This document shows positions 1 through 11,276 of a stretch of DNA of 60,000 nt, piece after piece. Both the position numbers and the translations under genes were made by a program. The stretch is from positions 43,788,395-43,848,394 of the forward strand of contig NC_087062.1 of assembly GCF_963678635.1 (NCBI RefSeq), given 5' to 3'. How positions within the stretch are numbered: position 1 is the first letter of the stretch; each line of letters begins with the position of its first letter. The DNA comes from Symsagittifera roscoffensis. Taxonomy: Eukaryota > Xenacoelomorpha > Acoela > Convolutidae. The notes below the pieces were generated by a model. That model did not search any database. It was not told the DNA's origin and was given only the letters and a program-made list of their open reading frames with translations.

Positions 1-368
1 AAGTATGTAAATATGTACGAAGTCAAATTTAGTAAAATTACAAACAGCAGAGGTAAATCAGAACTCTAAAAGCGGCTCTAATGTAAGAAAAGTAAAGACA
101 AACATTCTACAAAATGGCAACTAAGCCAATAAAAGATCAGCTGACAATAGTAAGCCGAATATTTTTTTTTTTGAAACGGACTACTTTTCGTTTGGAAACA
201 GAACATATCCGTTCAATTTTGAGCCCAGGACCTTTGGCATCCCAGGCGTAAAATTAGTTTGCCGTAATTAGTATTCATTACCAACCGAATAAAAGTGCCA
301 GAGACACTTAAAAGTTTGAATTCATTATGAAACAAGATACCAATATATTCAAGTGATTCTTTTAAACA

Positions 369-432
369 AGTTGTTAACCCGAAAAAAGTCTATAATCCGA
401 CTTGATAAAGCTTGCTAATCGCAAGCGTATCA
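369..432 (+). repeat. Interspersed repeat end with GCTTGC...GCAAGC hairpin (copy 1)
   Basis: Carries the shared string TAATCCGACTTGATAAAGC followed by the hairpin GCTTGCTAATCGCAAGC (6 bp arms, 5 nt loop). Related copies lie near 8165, 20079 and 24699, and diverged forms near 8685 and 35855. An upstream stretch with ACCCGAAAAAAGTCTAT is also shared, so this is the end of a dispersed element and not a chance palindrome. Class unknown. Confidence 0.55.
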
Positions 433-804
433 AAAAATAATAAATCCCTCTGTAAGATAACGTTGTTTTGTCACGTTGTTTGCATAAATGTAAAAAGCTA
501 TTTTACCTACGGTCTTTTTTCTCAAAACTAAAATTGATTATGAATATATGTTTTGTCAAATATGTTTTAAATTGATAATAAAACGGGATGTTCCCTTTTA
601 TAGAAGAGTAAGCGGCAAACTAATTTTATCCAATTTGCGCGCCTCAGAAGTTGCTCTTTTTGATAATTTACCAAACGTTAAAAATGTTTTGTTTTTACAT
701 AAATTGAGGCGAAATTTAAATAAAATTTTTTTTTTAATAAAACTTCTCTGTTTGTTAATTTTATAAGGTTTTTCTAACCAAAAAGCTTGTGGCCGACAAA
801 AGAG

Positions 805-852
805 GGCAGTAGGAACAATCAAGGCTTTGCCCTGATACACGAGCAGTCCCAT
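805..852 (+). repeat. Fragment of the 0.53 kb dual-hairpin element
   Basis: GGCAGTAGGAACA...GGCTTTGCCCTGATAC followed by GAGCAGTC matches the right end of the element seen complete at 4391, 5281, 5858, 22200 and 22898, with small differences. Only the terminal ~50 bp is recognisable. Confidence 0.5.
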
Positions 853-2370
853 CGTACTTTGCTGGCTGTTACATTTTTGGCCTACCACTCCAATCAAGAA
901 CAAATCAATATAGAAAAAAATCTATTCATTTTGTTTAACTGATGCTATGTATAAACCTGTTAGTCAGTATCCATCTCTCCGTCTTTCCCCACCAAAAAAA
1001 CGATGCAAATTGCATTTTTTGCGACGATATTTGCTCAAGGTTGGTCCATTATGTACTACTTGTGATATCAACCGATTAAGCTTATCGATCACGGGGGTTC
1101 TGAATTTTTGTTTTGACAGCGATTATCCTGCTTTAGCTAGTTTTTATGCTTCCGAGACCGACTTGAAAACATTTAAGGTTTATAAGCCCTGAACCGTATG
1201 ATTTTCCATCTCGGGGGTATATGTTGGTAATAAAGAGCTTCTATGTCTTCTTATTTCATCCTTTGCTTTTTCGGTAATTTGATACAAATTGTAAACCAGG
1301 ATGTAATTTCACGCTTGACATCAATCACAAGGAAAATTGCCTACGAGGCCTGATTGATATACCGTCTTCGTGTTAGTCTAAGACACTGATTATCTGATGT
1401 TCTGGGTAATCTGTTACACGACCCCTTTTCTTCATCAAAGTGACTTCTTGTAAACACTTAATTTGAGTCTTTAGTTGACAGTAACTACCACTGCGACCAT
1501 CTTTCTCATTAGTGGTTTTTATCCTAGTCCTGGTAACTATTGAAAGCTAGTGAAAATGAAGAAAAATTCATTTGGCCCAGATTAAATTTTCAATGGAAAT
1601 GGGAATTAAATGCAAACAAGGTAAATTTTGTAACCCCAAATTGCATTAGGAAAGTAAGAGAGAACCAAATCACATTAATGCACATGAAATTGCTCACACA
1701 GAATTAGACGTTTCTCAGAGACTTAAAAGGCAATCAGCAAAGATTTCCTCGGAGCCTTACGATAGAATAGTTAACATGATGTTGTTTCACGTTTTTAGAG
1801 CATTGTGCGAAATCATTTACTCTATTTTCTAATAGCATCTAAAAACACAACGCGAATTTTCAACTCAAATATTTCCACAATTTTTTAATATGGCTAATTT
1901 TCATTTTTTTAGATTCGTCTTAACTAATTGCCTATCTTAACAAAATGAGGAATAAACTTATAGTTTCTTAACTTACGGAAAAAATCCGTTTCACTTCTCA
2001 ACTATTTGAACTCTTCAACCTCAATAAAACCCCGGTTTTGGGTAAATTCTCTAAATCAGATTTCCAGAGATAGAAATTGGTACTTAAACGTCAAAAAAGG
2101 TATTGTCAACCATCCGCGAGCGAAGAGCGTATACATGTTTATCTTTATGAACTAATCCCATTACACTTCTCCAGAAAAAAAAACAATCCATAATCCGAAA
2201 ATAAAAAGAAAATTGTTAAAAGAATTTATATTAGAAATTAGCTGAAGGCAGGAATCTAAACTTGATTAATCAAATTAAAACGGAAACGTGACTACTCGTA
2301 TCAAGACAAAGCAATACGAGGCCAAATTGTGCATTTGTGATTTGAAAGCGGATTCAGCAACAGGCCAACA

Positions 2371-2880
2371 ACAGAATTGATCCGGAATCCGCAACATTGC
2401 TATTTTTCTTTGATATTCTTTGCTGCTTTGAATTCCACGGAAAAATAACTAAAACACTCTGTTGCTCAAAATTGTTCAAAAAACAGGCAACTTTGCGAAG
2501 TCCACAACAAAATCCCGTGAAATCCGCAACAAAATTTGCGAAACCCGAAACAGTTTGTGGAATCCATAAACAAATGATAGTATATGTGCTTAATAAACTG
2601 AAGTCGCCGTAGAATCCACAACTGTAGGCGGAAGTCGCAAATTGTAATCAGATTCCGCAAAGTGTAAGCGGAATCCGAAAATTGTAAGCGGAATCCGCAT
2701 AAGTTTGCGGAATCTACATAAAGTTGCGGAATCCGCTTACATTTGTGGAATCCGGAACAACTACCTATATTCACTCGTTGCGGAATCCGCAACGAAACTA
2801 ATGTGTCGACAAAAATTACGTTACAACTATTTGTACGCGGAATCCACGGAAATTTTGTAAGTGGAATCCATTTACATTTT
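2371..2880. repeat. Degenerate minisatellite of GCGGAATCCGC units
   Basis: About 20 near-repeats of a roughly 20-27 bp unit whose core is the palindrome GCGGAATCCGC, usually followed by AA and an A/T spacer such as TTGTAA. The best-preserved units lie at 2630-2800. Divergence rises toward both ends. The open frames across it on both strands are a by-product of the repeat, which has few stops. Confidence 0.75.
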
Positions 2881-3060
2881 TGAACATAATTAAGACTTGT
2901 CTCTGGAATCCAGGAACATGCAGAAAACAAAATTGAGCGCCTTTCCAGTGCACAATTTGGCCTCGTAATGAGCCTTGAAATTCCGGCTCCCTGTTGCGGT
3001 GGTTCAAGAAAACTTCGGTAAAAAACTTTGCTGAAGTTTTGAAAAAAGGAAAAAAGTAAC

Positions 3061-3420
3061 CAGGGGTGGATCTAGGATTTTCTCGAGGGGGGCGGGCCAG
3101 TTTTTCAAAAAAAAATTGAAAAATTTGTCGAAGTTTTTTTGGTCGACCAAATTGACTTTCCTGTTATTTCGACTTTCAAAAAATGTCGGAGCTCAGAGCA
3201 GCTTTTTCCAGACAAACTCCGACCGTTTACTTGACAATTTATGACGGAGTATTTTCATAAACTTTGAAAAAGATTGATGACATGATATCAAAATTCAAGT
3301 AGAAATTTACCCTTATCGTTTCTTTTTGATGGATGGCCTGGCTGCAGTCAAATTCGGCAAAACTTTTCATTCAAACTTTCCATTTTTTTGTTCGAAGAAC
3401 CCCATTTTGTATAGGAGCGC
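3061..3420 (+). mobile_element. hAT-like terminal fragment, non-autonomous
   Basis: Begins CAGGGGTGGATCTAGGA and continues into a G-rich stretch. This is close to the reverse complement of the right end of the complete hAT element at 14530-16927 (CTGGGGCGGATCTAGA). The inner part (GGTCGACCAAATTGAC and similar) resembles the interior of the 407 bp element at 6411. No matching right end or target duplication was found, so it is probably truncated. Confidence 0.5.
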
Positions 3421-4390
3421 GGTCCTCATCTTGCCGATGAAACATTTCTTTGTGACCTAATGAAAAAACCGACTGCAGGGAAGTTCAATTTCTCAAAGAA
3501 ACTATTCCAATTTTTTTCCCCAAAAACATGCTAGTCTGATATAAACTTAGTTAAAATAGAAAACATGTTTGTTGTGAAATATGTCACCGTAGCTTAAGAA
3601 AAAAATAGAAACAGAACTCATTACTTAGTTTTCTAATGTTCTGGTCGCAAAAAAGAACAAGGTTGACGACAAACATTCGAAAAAAATACGACTAATTTTA
3701 GGACACAACAATTGTTTAGCAGTTTTTCTTTAAAAAAGATCTGCAAACTTGGTTTCTACGTCAACACCGCTAGTACATTTGAAGCAAAAACAACAACCAT
3801 TCGCATGAAAAACTTCAATCGCTGACGTGAAAGCTCTTTTAGATAGCTCAATTAAAAACATCTGGAAATTCATTGCTCAAAAGGAATCCATTACTCAACT
3901 TAATCGTTAAAATGTCTGCCTTAAAAATTGTGCCACAAATACCTTGAGAGCTATTATAAACAGACAGAAACAAATATTAGTTCAATAAAAGTGATAGATG
4001 CTGATGCTGATGGTGTTATGAATCCGGATATAGCATCTGCGAAATCTGTGCCAAAAATTGAGTGGTGTTGGAAAAAGAAAGACCGATTACTCGTCAGACA
4101 AATTCGGCTGCTGTGGTCGCTTATTAAAACACATAGAAAACTGAATTGACTTGAAAAATTAAACAGCCAACAAAGAGAGAACGGCTAACTTTACTTCAAA
4201 AATTCTAGATTGACTTTTTTCGATTAAACTAACCTAATTTGAGAAGCCATAGAAAATCAATAGTTAGTTAGATTATTCCGCTGTCAAGTCTCATATTCAA
4301 ATAACCAATCTTGAATCAACTCATCAAGTGGAACAAATTCTTGCCATTTTAAAAGTTTTCTTTCATTTGAAATCTAACTTAATGGAATCT
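3421..4390. other. Spacer without recognisable features
   Basis: AT-rich sequence. The open frame at 3928-4149 is short, has no recognisable domain and no conserved-looking composition. I see nothing else in it. Confidence 0.5.
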
Positions 4391-4899
4391 TATTGTTCCG
4401 ACTTTCGATACGAAAGGAACGGAATATTTGTGCTCGGTGTGAGTTTTTTTGACTTTTTGACTTTTTAACTAGCCATTTTTGACGGAATTTTTGCGACGTA
4501 TGGATCGAAACACATGGTTGCATTGAGCTCAAATTTGAAAAGACATTTCACCTGTGATCATTTTTCGTAAAGTTAGCCATTTTGGCCAATTTGTGACAAT
4601 TAACGCGCGATAGATTTCGCGCTATTAACGCGTTAGCGGAGAGTTAGTCCGTCTCAGAAATCGTTCTAAATTGGTTGAAAGAAGCTTATTTGCCATAATT
4701 GATTTGTTACAAGGAGCGAAATCTATCCCTTTGTACTTTTTATGGCGCGTGGGGGGATGATTTTCACAAAAAAATTTTGGAAAAAAAAATTTTCATTTTG
4801 TTTTATTACATTAATTTTTTAAATGTTATTATTGCTCCATAGACCTTAAAAGGCAGTAGGAACATTCAGGGCTTCGCCCTGATACGAGTAGTCTTGTTT
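4391..4899 (+). mobile_element. Dual-hairpin element, copy A
   Basis: Starts ATTGTTCCGACTTTCGATAC, whose subterminal hairpin is CTTTCG-ATA-CGAAAG. Ends with hairpin CAGGGC-TTC-GCCCTG, then GATACGAGTAGTCTTGTTT. A central stretch has TTAACGCGCGAT and its near-inverse GCGCTATTAACGCG. There is no open reading frame of note, so it would be non-autonomous. It has no clear terminal inverted repeats and I could not find a target duplication, so the class is undetermined. Confidence 0.75.
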
Positions 4900-5280
4900 G
4901 AACATCACATAGAACTCTTGATTTGAAATCAGATAATCATAGAAACCAACAATTTCTAGAAGCCGGTTAAGACCAACTCCTGCGAAGAATAATATACGCC
5001 ATAGATAATAAAAAATAACTTACTTTATTAACACTTGCAAAATACGACCTAAGCTATGATGTGATCACTTTTCAAGTTAAAAAGGCTGTAAAACTGAAGA
5101 AGCGCGGCTATTAAACTCTCTCTGTCAATCTGTGTTGAGAAATTTTTGAATTGCAATTTTGCTGACTTCTATTTCCTGTGCCTCCCACTATATATCAAAG
5201 ACATGATCTTTGCAAATAACAAAGCCAGATTTATCCATTAAGTAAATCTAATTTTCAAGTTTGTCAGTCAAACTAAATGT

Positions 5281-5832
5281 AACAAGACTGCCCGTATCAG
5301 GGCTAAGCCCTGAAAATTCTGACTGCTTTTTAACGTTTAAGGAGCAGTAATAACATGAACAACATAAAAAAATAAGAATGAAATAAAATAAAATTAAAAA
5401 CTTTTCTAAAATTTGAAAATTTTTCTATGAAAATCATCCCCCCACAAGCCATATAAAGTACAAAACAATAAATTGCGCTCCTTGTAACAAATCAATTATG
5501 GCAAATAAGCTTATTTCAACCAATTTGGAACGATTTCTAAGACCGATTAAATCTCCGCTGACGCGTTAATAGCGCGAATTATATAGCGCGTTAATTTTCC
5601 CAAATTGGTCAAAATGGCCAAAATTGCAATCTTTAAACCCTCATAACTTTACGAAAAATGATCCCAGGTGAAATATCTTTTCAAATTTAAGCTCAAGACA
5701 ACAATAGCTTTTGAATGATATGAAAAAATTTTGTCAAGAGTGGCTAGTTAAAAAGTAGAAATTTGTCTGAAGAAAAAAAACCCACCCCGTGCACAAATAT
5801 TCCGTTATTTTCGTATCGAAAGTCGGAACAAT
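5281..5832 (-). mobile_element. Dual-hairpin element, copy B (inverted)
   Basis: Same element in the opposite orientation: it begins AACAAGACTGCCCGTATCAG with hairpin CAGGGC-TAA-GCCCTG and ends TTTTCGTATCGAAAGTCGG AACAAT. Shares the internal blocks CCCCCACA..GCC, AATTATGGCAAATAAGCTT and CATAACTTTACGAAAAATGA with copy A. Faces copy A across a ~380 bp spacer. Confidence 0.75.
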
Positions 5833-5857
5833 GATTTTGCATTAACTAGTTTAAAAT

Positions 5858-6384
5858 AAACAAGACTGCTCGTATCAGGGCGAAGCCCTGAATGTTCCGA
5901 GTGGCTTTTAAGGTTTATGGGGCAGTAATAACATAAAAAAATGTAATAAAAAAATTGAAAAAAAATTCTAAAATTTGATTTTTTTTAAATGAAATCATCC
6001 CCCCACACGCCACATAAAGCACAAAAGAATAGATTTCGCTCATTGTAACTAACCAATTATGGCAAATAAGTTTCGTTCAACCAATTTGGAACGATTTCTA
6101 AGACGTATTAAATCTCCGCTTACGCGTTAATAGCGTGAAATATATCGCGCGTTAATTGTCCCAAATTGGCCAAAATGGCAATCTTTAAACTCCCATAACT
6201 TTACGAAAAATAATCACAGGTGAAATTTTTTTTCAAATTTAAGCTCAGGACAACAATACCTTTTGAATGATAAAAAAAATTCTGTCAAAAATGGCTAGTT
6301 AAAAAGAAAGTCAAAATTTGTCTGAAGAAAAAAAATCCACCCGAGCACAAATATTCCGTTACTTTCGTATCGAAAGTCCGAACA
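5858..6384 (-). mobile_element. Dual-hairpin element, copy C
   Basis: Third copy, in the same orientation as copy B and only ~25 bp from it. Begins AACAAGACTGCTCGTATCAG with hairpin CAGGGC-GAA-GCCCTG and ends CTTTCGTATCGAAAGTCCG. The hAT-type element at 6411 starts ~25 bp beyond its end. Confidence 0.75.
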
Positions 6385-6402
6385 GTAAATCTGAAATAAA
6401 TC

Positions 6403-6825
6403 CTGATGCACAGTGGCGCGCAGAAATTTTTTTAGGAGGCGGTTTTTTGGAATTTTGCGGATTTTTTTTTTTGATCGACCAATGTGTTTTTCCGAGTTCT
6501 TCGAAAATATATAGGGAGCCTATTTTTCAAAAAAAGTTCTGCGTCGAAGGCAAATTTTTCGAGAAACAGGCCAAAAAAAGCGTTTTCGGCACTTTTTGGC
6601 AAATTTTGACCAAAATAATTGCGTTTTTTCGGCGCGCGCTCCCCCCTCAAAACTGTTCATATTGACGCCGAAAGCGCCTTTAGAACAATTTTTAGGTTGC
6701 TTAGCAAAAAATGGATGTCGTAAAATTATACCAAAGGGGGACCCTTTGGAAAAATTTGGCAACCAGAATTGAGGGGGGGGGGGGGGCGGTCGCAATCCCT
6801 CCTTCGGCACGCTACTGCTGATGCA
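6403..6825. repeat. 8 bp target-site duplication CTGATGCA (6403-6410 and 6818-6825)
   Basis: CTGATGCA directly precedes CAGTGGCGCGC at 6411 and directly follows the terminal GCTACTG at 6817. An exact 8 bp duplication at the outer edges of CAG..CTG ends is the hallmark of hAT-superfamily insertion. Confidence 0.85.
6411..6817. mobile_element. Non-autonomous hAT-superfamily element, 407 bp
   Basis: The left end is CAGTGGCGCGCAGAAA; the right end read inward is CAGTAGCGTGCCGAAG. These form short imperfect terminal inverted repeats of the CAGTGGCG type. Exact 8 bp duplications flank it. The interior is A/T-rich with a run of 14 G at 6773-6786 and no transposase, so movement would need an enzyme in trans. 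Truncated relatives of the interior lie near 11010-11276 and, inverted, 20160-20450. Confidence 0.85.
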
Positions 6826-8042
6826 TCATTTTGACCCTGTGGTTATGAATATGGATTAACTTTTGCAGCGAATCTGACACACTGCACTTGGGTTTGCTCT
6901 TAAAGCGGCGGGTGAAAAAATATTCAGCGTTGAGCCGCGGGACTTTTTTGACCTAAATACCACAAAACGCACTTAACCTCTTACGTTATATTGCGACTTG
7001 GTTAGAATTTAGTTAAAACTACTTTCGTTCCCTGAGCTGGTAGGCAATATTTAGGAACTCCTCCACCTCAATAAAAAGCTAATCCATGGTTCATCATATA
7101 CCAATATTGAACCAACAGTAACGAAATCATCCACTTTCCCAGCCCATCAAGGCAATAGAAAATGTTAAGTTGAGCTGACTTTTAGGTAAAATCTTCCGCA
7201 TGTGTTGAAAAAGCCATCAATTTTTTAAAACCACGTTTTAATAAAGTTATTTCTGAGTTACTGATAACAAAGATTGGAAAGTATTGAAATAATTGAAAGT
7301 TTCACTTGAAAAATATTGAAAAAGTTTTCAGATCGAAAAAATTAGAAATCAGTGAACACTTACACTTTCCGAAAAAAATAATATGAAAATTTTTGCCGAT
7401 GCTTCCGATTTGGGTCACAGACAAACTAACAGATCTTGAACGCATGGCTTTGATCAAAACGAAGCTAGCTCAAAAACTCAAAAATTTTGTTAAAAATCTA
7501 CGCCTTAATTGTTGAAAGCAGAGAAGCTGCTCATGTTATTTTTCACCGCTTGCTGAATTTTGCGGATTTGGCCAGAGAAGAGTTGATTGCAGCACACAAA
7601 AAAGCAAAAAAAAATTGAAAAATGGAAACCGGCAAAATATAGAAGCGGAGCTTCGCGTGACTTTCAAAACCATACAAGAACTGCTTCGCAACCTAGTCCG
7701 CAGCATACTATAGGAAACCAACTAACTAGAAAAATAATTGAAAATACCAGTACTACAAAAGTTTTAGGCAAAACAAAGGTTTAAGCCAACAAAAAAAAGA
7801 TATTATAAAAAAACCAAAAGTATAAATATAAAAATTACCGAATTAAGTAAAAGCGCTTTTAAGTACAGTAAAAACTACTAGCAGCGCAAAAAAAATGCCT
7901 CAGCCGCAAAAAAAAAACATGACTCAACAAGTAGGCAGACAAAACATAAGAGAATTAAAAACAAACCAAAATTTTTTTAAAACGAGATGGAGAAAACAAA
8001 AACTGTAATTTAGTTGGTTAAGAAGAAACCTAATTTGCACAG
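6826..8042. other. AT-rich spacer
   Basis: No gene supported. GAAGCGGAGCTTCGCG near 7641-7656 is a copy of the GCGAAGC/GAGCTTC motif found in other repeats of this window. Overlapping open frames at 7536-7784 on both strands have no recognisable content. Confidence 0.5.
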
Positions 8043-8108
8043 AATCCAACCTAGGACTGTTGCCCTCCCAGTCGTAGTTGTTACCTCTAGAGCACTTAAG
8101 CCGGAGAA
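8043..8108 (-). repeat. tRNA-like SINE head
   Basis: Read on the minus strand it has an A-box-like segment (CTCTAGAGGTAAC) and a B-box-like segment (CCTAGGTTGGATTC) about 35 nt apart, as in RNA polymerase III promoters of tRNA-derived SINEs. It does not fold as a functional tRNA by eye. Confidence 0.4.
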
Positions 8109-8164
8109 GCTAAATAAGTAGAAATTAATATAGGCAAAATTTTTCAGTTAACTAAATTAATCCA

Positions 8165-8211
8165 AAAAATCTATATTCCAAGTTGATAATGCCTGCTAAT
8201 CGCAAGTGTAG
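8165..8211 (+). repeat. Hairpin-type repeat end (copy 2)
   Basis: ATATTCCAAGTTGATAATGC followed by CTGCTAATCGCAAG corresponds to the end seen at 369-432, with a weaker hairpin. Confidence 0.45.
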
Positions 8212-8215
8212 AAAG

Positions 8216-11009
8216 TTTCTCAGAAAAAAATCTTAGATTTCAAAGGTTTGCGACAAAGCAGGAAAAAAACACAGATACAGAATGGTATTCAAAAAATATC
8301 AAATACAATTTCGAGCACAGTAACCTCTGTGCAAAAGGAAAAAAAACAACTCTTCGAAAATTCCAAAAAGTAAATTATTTTTTTTTAAAAAAAAAAGTGA
8401 GAAAAAATGAAATTAAACTTTCTAATAAATGTTCTCACAATTTAGTCAAGTAAAGAGTTGACCATATATAATTAGAAAACACAGTAAGTAAATAAGCCGA
8501 CAGAACTACAGCCGACACCCAATAAGCTTAAAAGCATCCGAAACATTATCGACAAAAGTAAACAAAAACCTTGCAAAAATAACCTAAGAATAACGAATGC
8601 TAAATAGGCAGTACGTAGGTGGATGTTTGTGGTACATCAAAAAACTTGCCTATTTTTCTAAATTGAGCATTCAGTAAAAAAATTTAGTACCTGGTTGAAA
8701 TACTCTTGCTGATTGCAATGGTATTCAGCTTCCAATAACCATAGTTTTAGATTTAAAAAACACATAACCAGGGATATCATGTAAGTTTGAGTCAATTTTT
8801 ATCAGCTTCTTCTAATATCAGAACTAAGATCCATAAGATGAGAGAACGAATTCATAAGTTACAATTCAAATTAACACGACGATCAATGACAAATAAATAA
8901 CGAAAATAGAAAAATTGTCGGTAGCACTTATAATTTGCACAAAAATATCCTAAAAAAGCAATTAGATAAAAAACGCGTGGTTTTTCACAAAAAAAAATGT
9001 GAAAAAATCGTGGTTTTTATTTTCTCAATTTTTTTAAAAACGAAAAGAAAAAGTTTTCAGTTTTATGTTCGTTTTTTTCCCAAATTTTGTTCATAAAAAG
9101 TATAAAACTAAACAACCGCACAAAAATCATCAAAAATGAGAGGTGACTGTAACTAAATTAACCTCTACAATGAAGGAGAGTTCGATTTTAAAAAATACTG
9201 TCCCATTCAATCATCTGCTTAAATTAGTCTGAAAAGCAGTCTTTCTAGACAACGAGTAAAATTTATTTGGTATGTAAATAATGGCTGATTGACAAGGCTT
9301 TAAGGTGATACTCGACTTAGGACACTACAAGTTTTCCTTAAGGTACTTAGAACAGAGCGGACCAAAAACAATTTGCGCCAACCTTCCTCCCGGCTCTTTG
9401 TCACGCGGTCGCAGCAAAAAACAGAAGCACCTAGTGATAAGATATAAAAAAGATGATCAGTTCAATTCTGCTTTTCCAGTTTTTTTTTAAAATACTCCAA
9501 GTTTTAAATGCTGAAATTTATCATAAAGCAACAGCTGAAGACGCCATTAGTTTTCAAAGATCACTCGTTCACTAATGATTATTACAAAAAAATTCAAAAA
9601 ATTCAAAAAAACTTAGAATATCTTAAAGTTATTAGAAGTTTGATCTGAATTAAGTTCGGAATCAATTGCTTATTGAGAAAATTGAAGCTATGAAAATGAT
9701 ACAGAAACAAAGTAGCGTTTTCACTCAATTGCAAAACAAAAAAGTTAATGATAAATCTCCGTACAATTTTCAGTACAGATAATTGTGCGTTTTTCTCAAT
9801 ATCCAAAATATAAAGCTATAAGTAGATTAATTTTAAAAACTTCAACCCTTTATATTTTTGCACAAAAAGTTCTGTATGCAATCACGTTTACCAATAATTC
9901 AACTTTAGGTTACTGATAAATAGAGGTTAATCGTAGGGGTTGAAACATTTAAAAAAAAAACTGGCTGAAAACATTCAAAAATTGAGTTATAAAATAATTA
10001 AAATAAATTGAGTTATAAAATAAGTTATAAATTTCATCAAAAATTATTTTTTTTTGCATATTCAGTTATACTAAAATCGAAGTTATCAAAGCAATTTCAG
10101 CAATACATAATACTGAAATCAAACTCACTCTACAAAATGTATGTAGAAAAGTTTATACATCAATGTTCTTTGCAAATTTTATGCAACGTTAAAAAACCTA
10201 TATTTTATGGAAAGTAGGAAAATTGTGTTACTTGCTTTTTTTGAAAGCGAAATTAAGAACTGTTTTTAAAGAAAAAACAACTGAAAAAATCAATTAAAAC
10301 TGAGGAGCTGCAATCACTGAAAAATTTTAGAAAAAAGCATTTTGATTTGTCTGTTGTCTAAATCTAATTTTTTAAAACCTTGAAACTTCATTCGTAGTAA
10401 TTACACTTTTAAATCATCTGGTTCCTAGGCAAATATAAAATGTTTGACCCTGAGAATAAAAACCACTTCGAAACAAAGCAACTTTTTTCATTAAAAACAA
10501 TACAATTATTTTCCATTTTTTTAAAAGTTTAGTGGGCTGGCTTTAACTGAGTTAACAAAAAATGCAGCAAAAAAAAATCATTTTTTTTTTCACTCAATCA
10601 TCCGTAAAAACTGGTTTGAAATACGGATATAAACAGACCAATTTTCTCGACACTGAGGAAACGTTTTTGATTTTTTTTGCAATCTGAATAGTGACTAATA
10701 GGTCTTCAAGCTGATACCACATTTAGTCCTCTCCAAAGTTTTTTCAGGTTCCCGAAATAAAGTGACAAAAAATACCCTACGCCATATTTCCTTCACGTCT
10801 TTTCAAAAACAGAAGAAGCAATACAAAAAAAAAATGAAAAAACTGAAAATAAATTTTCAGTAGTTTTGAAAAACTGAAACTTTCATGCCTTTCAAAGCCT
10901 TTTGTGTCTTATATCAAGTTTCCATGCCTTTTACAGAAGCAAAAAAAAATCATCTGTAAGATAAGGAACTCAAATCTCTAGCTAAGGCAATAGCCACGGT
11001 CAAAAAAAT
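8216..11009. other. AT-rich spacer with one named repeat
   Basis: No gene supported. 8487-8560 (AATAAGCCGACAGAACTACAGCCGACACCC, given here in part as AAGCCGACAGAA) and 8685-8730 (ACCTGGTTGAAATACTC..GATTGCAATGG) match 35636-35710 and 35855-35900 in order and spacing. The remainder is A/T runs. Open frames near 9305, 9603 and 10008 look like chance. Confidence 0.5.
8487..8735 (+). repeat. Interspersed ~250 bp repeat (partner at 35636)
   Basis: Two anchor blocks, AAATAAGCCGACAGAA at the left and GGTTGAAATACTCTTGC..GCAATGGTA at the right, recur in the same order and about the same spacing at 35636-35900, inside the large intron of the transporter gene. Confidence 0.55.
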
Positions 11010-11276
11010 GTCAAAATTGTGTCGACTTTTTTTAGATCGAGCAAATTGATTTTTCCCGGTCTCCCGAAGCAGTAAAAATACCATTTTGTCCAAAACTTTA
11101 GGCTAAATTAAAAAAAAAACGCTCCAAAAAGGCGTTTTCAGGCATTTTTTGGAAATTTTTGACCAAAAAATTGCGGTTTTTTGGCACGCGGTTCCCCCTC
11201 AAAAGAAGTAATTATTGGTGCCCAAGGCGCTTTTAGAAATATTTTAGGGCGACGAACGTCCTAAATCCGCTACTGG
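11010..11276 (+). mobile_element. Truncated relative of the 407 bp hAT-type element
   Basis: The blocks GGCGTTTTCAGGCATTTTTT, TTGACCAAAAAATTGCGGTT, GGCACGCGGTTCCCCCTCAA and GGCGCTTTTAGAA follow the interior of 6411-6817 in order. The right end is ATCCGCTACTG at 11265-11276. No left end or target duplication was found. Confidence 0.55.

Larger units (their letters stand above)
1..2369. other. AT-rich spacer, no supported gene
   Basis: Long A/T runs with stops in every frame. The short open frames near 548-1192 have no recognisable domain, no coding-like composition and no splice context. The only structures I can name are a hairpin-type repeat end near 369-432 and a fragment of the 0.53 kb dual-hairpin element near 805-850, listed separately. 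Confidence 0.6.

Noticed and set aside
369-432. Helitron 3' end because of the hairpin
   Set aside because: No CTRR end after the hairpin and no TC start or Rep/helicase relics found.
548-1192. Short open frames on both strands as genes
   Set aside because: No domain, no coding-like composition, no splice or promoter context; expected by chance in AT-rich DNA.
2371-2880. CRISPR array
   Set aside because: Repeat length and spacers vary, the units are degenerate, and the context is animal-like; it is a minisatellite.
2466-3007. 154-codon minus-strand frame
   Set aside because: It follows the GCGGAATCC minisatellite, whose repeat unit lacks stops; the protein is just the repeat translated.
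6318-6810. Overlapping frames of 72-115 codons on both strands
   Set aside because: They lie in the end of a dual-hairpin element and in the 407 bp hAT element, both non-coding.
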